Shown here: piece by piece, positions 15,336-19,496 of the stretch
How positions within the stretch are numbered: the stretch's first letter is position 1
How the letters are laid out: each line of letters starts with the position of its first letter
From: Fibrobacter sp. UBA1313
GTDB taxonomy: Bacteria; Fibrobacterota; Fibrobacteria; Fibrobacterales; Fibrobacteraceae
Assembly (NCBI GenBank): GCA_002307115.1
Contig: DBTP01000163.1
Span: 1 to 19,496, forward strand
Direction: 5' to 3'
Length of the DNA stretch: 19,496 nucleotides
Translations under genes and position numbers: made by a program
The notes under the pieces: model-generated
Seen by the model: the letters and a program-made list of their open reading frames with translations, nothing else
Databases searched by the model: none
What the model was told of the DNA's origin: nothing

Positions 15336-17495
15336 TTAGGGTAACAGTAACGTCTCTTGAGCAAGGAATTTGCCATGAGAAGCAAGCCTTGCAATGAGGA
15401 GCCCTTGGCCTTCAAAAGGGGAGAGAGAGATGGTGACCGACCCCGCCTGAATATCTTGAGTGAAAATCTTTTTCCCATCAAGCGTATAGAGACTAATTTG
15501 TTTGCTTCCCGTCCCTGCAACGAAAAGTTCATTTCCATTGCGGATAAGTTTGGGGTTTTGAACAATCACGAATTCGTTTCCAATGGAGATCGTCTTTGCA
15601 GTAACAGAGATTGTCCCTGTTGCTGTTGCATTCGGGTTTCCCTCAAGAGTGGAAACGGTGAAGTGATAAACACCAATAGCCACTGATGTATCGACAATTC
15701 CACTGATGGTGATGATGTGGTTTTCGGTATCGACTGAAGTGGTGATGCCATCAGGGAGCCCATTGGCTGTGGCGCCAGACGCTCCTGTCCAGGTGAATGA
15801 AAACGCGACAATATTTTTCCCTTGTTCGATGGATTGTGCCGTGTCGCCAGGGCCTTGAAAAGAAAGCACTGTGGGCTCTACGAAAGCGGCTTCACAGGAA
15901 GAAACGGTAATATCTTGGTTGGTGGTAAAACACATGAGCGTATCTGTTTCTGTGATATGGTATAGGGAGGGTGAAAGTGTTGTGCCACCCCATGTTGTAA
16001 ATTGAGTGAAGCTGGTTATATTCGCATTGCCGGGGTAGGAATCGCCTCCATCGCCACTAAGAGTGTTGCTTCCATCAGCTTCTTCAAGATCCACATAGGG
16101 GTGTCCTTCAGTGTTGTTGATGGCATTGTTTTCCCAAACCGATTGGATATAATCAATATGCCAAATGAGGAGCCCATGCCCCGGGAGGCATTCATCCCAT
16201 TTTGAGGGCTGACGATTTTCTATAAGGAAAAATTCATCATTGTCATCATAGAGAACAAAGGCTTCATTTTTAGATAAATCTTTCAATGTTTTGATACTAT
16301 CATTTGATGTCAATTCTTTAGGGGTCAGCCATCCAAGAGACATCCGCTCAAAAGCAGAAAAATTGGGAGGAGTACAACTTGAATTTAGGTAAGAGTTACT
16401 TTTGCAGTTATACACGCCACTATCCATAAGATCCCAATATCCTGGCGTTTCATTGTTTACATTCGAAGTCGTAATGTAGAGATCATCAAGCCCTAGCACA
16501 TGACCAAATTCATGAGCAAAGGTTCCAATACCGTCAAGTGCAAAAATGCCATAGGCATCCGCAGAACCACTAACCTCATTTGACGTCGCGTAGGAATAAA
16601 CTTTGACTCCATCATTAGTGGTATAGCCGTCTGTGGAATAGGCAACTTTGCTTGCATGAGGCCAAATTGTATTTGCACTACCCCCATCCGCTTCGCCTAA
16701 GCCAGCATAAAATACATAAACAAAGTCCACAGTTCCATCGTGATCATTATCGTATTTGGAGTAGTCTATGGTAGGGTCTAAAGCTTTAACGGCTTCAAGA
16801 ACCATTGCTTCGGCATTTGCATCCCACCCCTGATTATCATTTTGTCCATAATAGGCGGCATTATATTTTAGGGTTACAGGGCCGTAGACTTCGAAAGTAG
16901 GATTAAAAATGCCATTGGAATTGTCAACAAAAAAATCGCGTGCACTCCCTGTCATTCCATAATTGGAATAGCCACTCTCATTCATATAGTTCGTGAATTC
17001 TTTTTGTGGGTCCGCAGCGACAGTAAACTTAGTGTCTTGAAATTGAACTAATATCACAAGACCTTTGATGACACCATTGGTAAGAGAGGATGCGGCTGGC
17101 AATCTTGAAACCGTTGCGCTCGCGCTCGGCTTACGTGCCATATCAGTTTCTGCAAAACTCTTGTATTTCGCTTCAATTGATTTTTTATCGAGGGAGGCAA
17201 GAAATTGCTTCACCGAGGGGTCTCGTTTATCTGTATTTGTGGCGCGGTGTGCAGAAATGGTGGCGTTCTCATCAGCAAAAAAGAAGTCCCCCGCTTTGTC
17301 TTTTAAAAGCAGAAAGCCGTCTTCCGATACGGAGTAATGAAAGTTTTCATCTCCGCGTAATTGGTAGGTGAGAGAGGATCCATCGTCTAATATTTGGGTG
17401 TGAAAAGCGGGTGACGCAGGCTTCGCCATTACGGAAGTAACGGATAGTAGGGAGAACGTTAGAAGTAAACCAAAAGCGTGGGCAAATCGGATCAT
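15336..17495 (-). CDS. Secreted M6 family metalloprotease with Ig-like and C-terminal sorting-like domains
   Basis: A 719-residue zinc protease of the immune inhibitor A family. A signal peptide ends at 'TSVMA' (residue 24) and is followed by a propeptide at about 25-120. The catalytic domain, about 140-530, holds the zinc motif HEFGHVLGLDD at 328-338 (H328, E329, H332, with D338 as the family's third position), the Met-turn 'YWDLMDSG' around M357, and a calcium-type loop 'DNDHDGTVD' near 249-257. Residues 540-632 look like an Ig-like domain ('LPDGITTSVDTENHIITISG'). The last 75 residues ('ISLYTLDGKKIFTQ ... GLLIARL') resemble a type IX secretion C-terminal domain, suggesting export across the outer membrane. 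The ATG at 17495 has GGGAG about eight bases upstream. Downstream on the same strand is a stand-alone copy of its propeptide. The substrate is unknown. Confidence 0.93.
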   Translation of the reverse strand: MIRFAHAFGLLLTFSLLSVTSVMAKPASPAFHTQILDDGSSLTYQLRGDENFHYSVSEDGFLLLKDKAGDFFFADENATISAHRATNTDKRDPSVKQFLASLDKKSIEAKYKSFAETDMARKPSASATVSRLPAASSLTNGVIKGLVILVQFQDTKFTVAADPQKEFTNYMNESGYSNYGMTGSARDFFVDNSNGIFNPTFEVYGPVTLKYNAAYYGQNDNQGWDANAEAMVLEAVKALDPTIDYSKYDNDHDGTVDFVYVFYAGLGEADGGSANTIWPHASKVAYSTDGYTTNDGVKVYSYATSNEVSGSADAYGIFALDGIGTFAHEFGHVLGLDDLYITTSNVNNETPGYWDLMDSGVYNCKSNSYLNSSCTPPNFSAFERMSLGWLTPKELTSNDSIKTLKDLSKNEAFVLYDDNDEFFLIENRQPSKWDECLPGHGLLIWHIDYIQSVWENNAINNTEGHPYVDLEEADGSNTLSGDGGDSYPGNANITSFTQFTTWGGTTLSPSLYHITETDTLMCFTTNQDITVSSCEAAFVEPTVLSFQGPGDTAQSIEQGKNIVAFSFTWTGASGATANGLPDGITTSVDTENHIITISGIVDTSVAIGVYHFTVSTLEGNPNATATGTISVTAKTISIGNEFVIVQNPKLIRNGNELFVAGTGSKQISLYTLDGKKIFTQDIQAGSVTISLSPFEGQGLLIARLASHGKFLAQETLLLP

Positions 17496-17732
17496 AAACT
17501 ATTCTCCCAATTGTATTGGAAATACAAACAACTGAATTTCACTTCATATATATTTTTTAATCCCTTTATGCAAAATTTTTATTTTCTTTGAATTTCCATT
17601 GTTGCAAAAATCACAACGAGTGTTTCGAAATGTAAAATTCAAGGACTTTTTTTGAAAGCAAAAAGGAAGCAAACGAAAATAAAAAATGGAGTGTATATTA
17701 GCCAAGGTTGTGTTTTTTATATGGAGTTTTGG

Positions 17733-18299
17733 ATGCGTCAATTTTTGTTTTTTGTCGCTATTTTGGTTGTTTTCGTTTTGGCGGATCAGATGGCGACCAC
17801 ATCTAGTGGATTCTCTGTTATTTTGCATGACAATGGTCGTTGGGAGCTTTATCAAAATAATTCGAAGGTGCGTGATGTTCGTGAAAGTACGCTCCCTGCG
17901 GATGCAAAAGCGACTATTTCAATTCAGTACGAAAGCTACGAAAAGTTGCGAAAGAATTTGCGCTTGGCGCTCGAAGCGGATCTTGCTGTTGAAGAGGAAA
18001 TTGAGGATAGTTTGCGAACCCTTCCCAAGGGGGGCATTATTCATTTTTGTGTTCCTACAAAACAATTGAATAAGAGAACTTCGCGCTCATTGACTTATAC
18101 GATTTGGGCAGGGGGAAAAACACCAATCTATCAAGAAACTATTTCTGATGAAACGGCTGTTGCTAGTGACGAAACGGGCGTTTCGTATTTGCTTTCTGTG
18201 CCTGTATATGGTAGGCCCAAAGTAAAGAATATGACCGCCCGTGTAGAAAATAAGGCGGGGAAACAGTCTATTGATTTTGATGTTCCCATACAGGAATGA
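17733..18299 (+). CDS. Small exported protein of unknown function
   Basis: I do not recognise a family. The protein is 188 residues from the ATG at 17733, which I chose because GGAG lies six bases before it and the product then begins with a compact signal peptide, 'MRQFLFFVAILVVFVLA', with cleavage before Asp-Gln. Upstream alternatives at 17721 (ATG) and 17652 (TTG) lack ribosome sites and lengthen the peptide pointlessly. The mature part starts with 'ILHDNGRWELY', a pattern seen in small exported proteins of several phyla, then a charged helical stretch rich in Glu at about residues 70-105, then beta-rich sequence to the end. There is no lipobox Cys. It is divergent from the protease gene across an AT-rich 237-base gap and lies 50 bases ahead of the esterase gene, so it may share its transcript. 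Confidence 0.75.
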   Translation: MRQFLFFVAILVVFVLADQMATTSSGFSVILHDNGRWELYQNNSKVRDVRESTLPADAKATISIQYESYEKLRKNLRLALEADLAVEEEIEDSLRTLPKGGIIHFCVPTKQLNKRTSRSLTYTIWAGGKTPIYQETISDETAVASDETGVSYLLSVPVYGRPKVKNMTARVENKAGKQSIDFDVPIQE

Positions 18300-18349
18300 T
18301 TTTTTGCAATCAGAGTCTATTGTGGGTCGCGAGTAGTTATCTTTAAGAA

Positions 18350-19009
18350 ATGTTAGAATGTATTTTTGTTGAAACGAATATCGCCCCCAACGCTTCCGTC
18401 ATTTGGATGCACGGATTGGGCGCAGATGGTCATGATTTTGAAGGTATTATCCCTGAATTAAATCTTCCTCCCCATTTAGGGATTCGTTTTATTTTCCCGA
18501 ATGCTCCGGTACGTCCTGTGACAATCGCAAATGGCTCTATGCGTGCATGGTATGATATTTCTCATCCTTACTTGGGGAATGGACCTGATATTGCGGGGAT
18601 TCTTCAAATGGCTAAAGAAATTGAGCTTTTGGTGGATGCAGAAATAGCGCGTGGTATTGCTTCTCATCGGATTGTGCTTGCAGGTTTTAGTCAAGGGGGA
18701 GTGTTGGCTTTGCAGGTGGGCCCCCGCTATCTAAAACGTTTGGCGGGTGTTATGGCTCTTTCTACTTATAGCCCGACAGCGAGCCTCCTCGGAAAAGAAG
18801 CCAGTGTTACGAATGCAGAGTTACCCATTTTTTGGGGACATGGATCCGTAGATATGGTGGTTCCAGAACCTTTGATGCAGGATGCGAAAAATGCTTTTAT
18901 TCAAGCAAAATACCCTGTAGAATTTCATTTGTATCCAAGAATGGCCCATTCCGTTTGCCCTGCAGAGATTTCGGATATGTCTCAATTTTTGCAACGGGTG
19001 TTATCTTAA
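18350..19009 (+). CDS. Alpha/beta-hydrolase carboxylesterase (phospholipase/carboxylesterase family)
   Basis: A cytoplasmic serine esterase of 219 residues, the normal size for the Abhydrolase_2 group that includes bacterial carboxylesterases and acyl-protein thioesterases. It opens with strand and oxyanion loop 'VIWMHGLGADGHDF'. The nucleophile elbow is GFSQGG, with Ser114. Asp168 lies in 'WGHGSVDMVVP' and His200 in 'RMAHSVCPAEI', completing a catalytic triad in the usual order and spacing. 'AWYDI' and 'FPNAPVRPVT' are also conserved in the family. No signal peptide is present. The start has at best a poor AAGAA ribosome site. The stop is followed two bases later by the exonuclease start, so the two are probably translated together. 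The physiological ester is not predictable. Confidence 0.93.
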   Translation: MLECIFVETNIAPNASVIWMHGLGADGHDFEGIIPELNLPPHLGIRFIFPNAPVRPVTIANGSMRAWYDISHPYLGNGPDIAGILQMAKEIELLVDAEIARGIASHRIVLAGFSQGGVLALQVGPRYLKRLAGVMALSTYSPTASLLGKEASVTNAELPIFWGHGSVDMVVPEPLMQDAKNAFIQAKYPVEFHLYPRMAHSVCPAEISDMSQFLQRVLS

Positions 19010-19011
19010 AT

Positions 19012-19496
19012 ATGCAATTTGCGGTTGTTGATGTTGAAACCACTGGGGGAAGCCCCCACGTGGATCGTATTATGGAAATAGGCATTGTTCTCGTGGATGA
19101 TGGGGTTATTACTGAGACGTACGAGACGTTGGTGGATCCCGATAGAGATATTCCCCCTTTTGTGCAAAATCTGACGGGCATTACGCCCAAAATGGTAAAA
19201 CACGCGCCGCCTTTTCATCAGGTGGCCTCAAAAATTGACCAAATGCTTGCGGATCGAATTTTCGTAGCCCATAATGTGGCTTTCGATTATGGATTTATCA
19301 AGGCGGAGCTCAACCGCGCGGGGTTCTTTTTTGAGACTTCACGTCTTTGCACCGTGAAACTTTCTCGCAAAGTATTTCCTGGAATGCCAAGTTATAGTTT
19401 ACACAAACTTTCCAACGCTTTGGAAATCCCCGATTTTAAGCATCATCGCGCTTTGGGTGATGCTCTCGCCGCCGCCGAACTTTTGATGCTTGCGGA
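19012..19496 (+). CDS. DnaQ-type DEDDh 3'-5' exonuclease, N-terminal part (3' end outside the window)
   Basis: The frame is open from the ATG at 19012 to the window edge, giving 161 codons. It has all motifs of the DEDDh exonuclease fold of the DNA polymerase III epsilon type: D7 and E9 in 'VVDVETTGG', D92 in 'FVAHNVAFDYGF', and H145 with D150 in 'HHRALGDALAAAELL'. 'NLTGITPKMV' and 'LCTVKLSRKVFPG' are typical of the Bacteroidetes-like form, which is often fused to a GIY-YIG nuclease domain further on; that part would lie outside. The enzyme would remove nucleotides from DNA 3' ends in proofreading or repair. It follows the esterase by two bases with no evident ribosome site, which suggests translational coupling. 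Whether it is the replicative epsilon subunit or a repair paralogue is undecided. Confidence 0.9.
   Translation, partial: MQFAVVDVETTGGSPHVDRIMEIGIVLVDDGVITETYETLVDPDRDIPPFVQNLTGITPKMVKHAPPFHQVASKIDQMLADRIFVAHNVAFDYGFIKAELNRAGFFFETSRLCTVKLSRKVFPGMPSYSLHKLSNALEIPDFKHHRALGDALAAAELLMLA

Noticed and set aside
17652..17732. Longer N-terminus for the small exported protein, from a TTG or from the ATG at 17721
   Set aside because: Neither has a ribosome site, whereas the ATG at 17733 has GGAG at six bases and opens directly on the signal peptide.

Overview
The window most likely comes from a member of the Fibrobacteraceae (Fibrobacter or a close relative). The main reason is a 1,481-residue exported protein at 4738-9183 with a complete fibro-slime domain, a family that is abundant in Fibrobacter. 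An M6 metalloprotease with a possible type IX-like C-terminal sorting domain, a small exported SPOR-like protein and a Bacteroidetes-like DnaQ exonuclease fit the Fibrobacteres-Chlorobi-Bacteroidetes group. GC content looks moderate by eye. The genus is inference; the domain assignments are read from motifs without a database search.

Left part (1-4553): the 3' end of coaE, then a Na/Pi cotransporter with a PhoU-like tail. Its 3' end overlaps by 8 bases that of a MATE exporter on the other strand. Behind the MATE gene, on the same strand, is an FHA-GGDEF diguanylate cyclase whose catalytic and inhibitory motifs both look intact.

Middle (4738-9642): the fibro-slime surface protein reads away from the cyclase. 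It ends at a hairpin terminator and is followed at once by a small exported SPOR-like protein whose message may be leaderless. A perfect 12-bp hairpin at 9671-9701 serves the convergent ends of this gene and the next.

Minus-strand block (9706-17495, read right to left): an M6 metalloprotease, a 267-base gap rich in hairpins, a 109-residue exported protein that is essentially only the protease's N-terminal propeptide, gluQ (glutamyl-Q tRNA-Asp synthetase, start overlapping the preceding stop as ATGA), and a 1,380-residue protein with the DUF4011 - SF1 helicase - Vsr-like nuclease - DUF3320 order of a large helicase-nuclease family linked to anti-phage defence. Nearly every helicase motif of this last protein has lost key residues although its frame is intact, so it looks like a conserved pseudo-enzyme.

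Right part (17733-19496): a small exported protein of unknown function, an alpha/beta-hydrolase carboxylesterase, and two bases later a DnaQ-type DEDDh exonuclease that runs off the end.

The two observations most worth following are the stand-alone propeptide beside its protease (a possible inhibitor or folding helper acting in trans) and the catalytically degenerate DUF4011/DUF3320 protein. No gene-free stretch exceeds 300 bases. I saw no tRNA, rRNA, CRISPR array, insertion sequence or phage gene.
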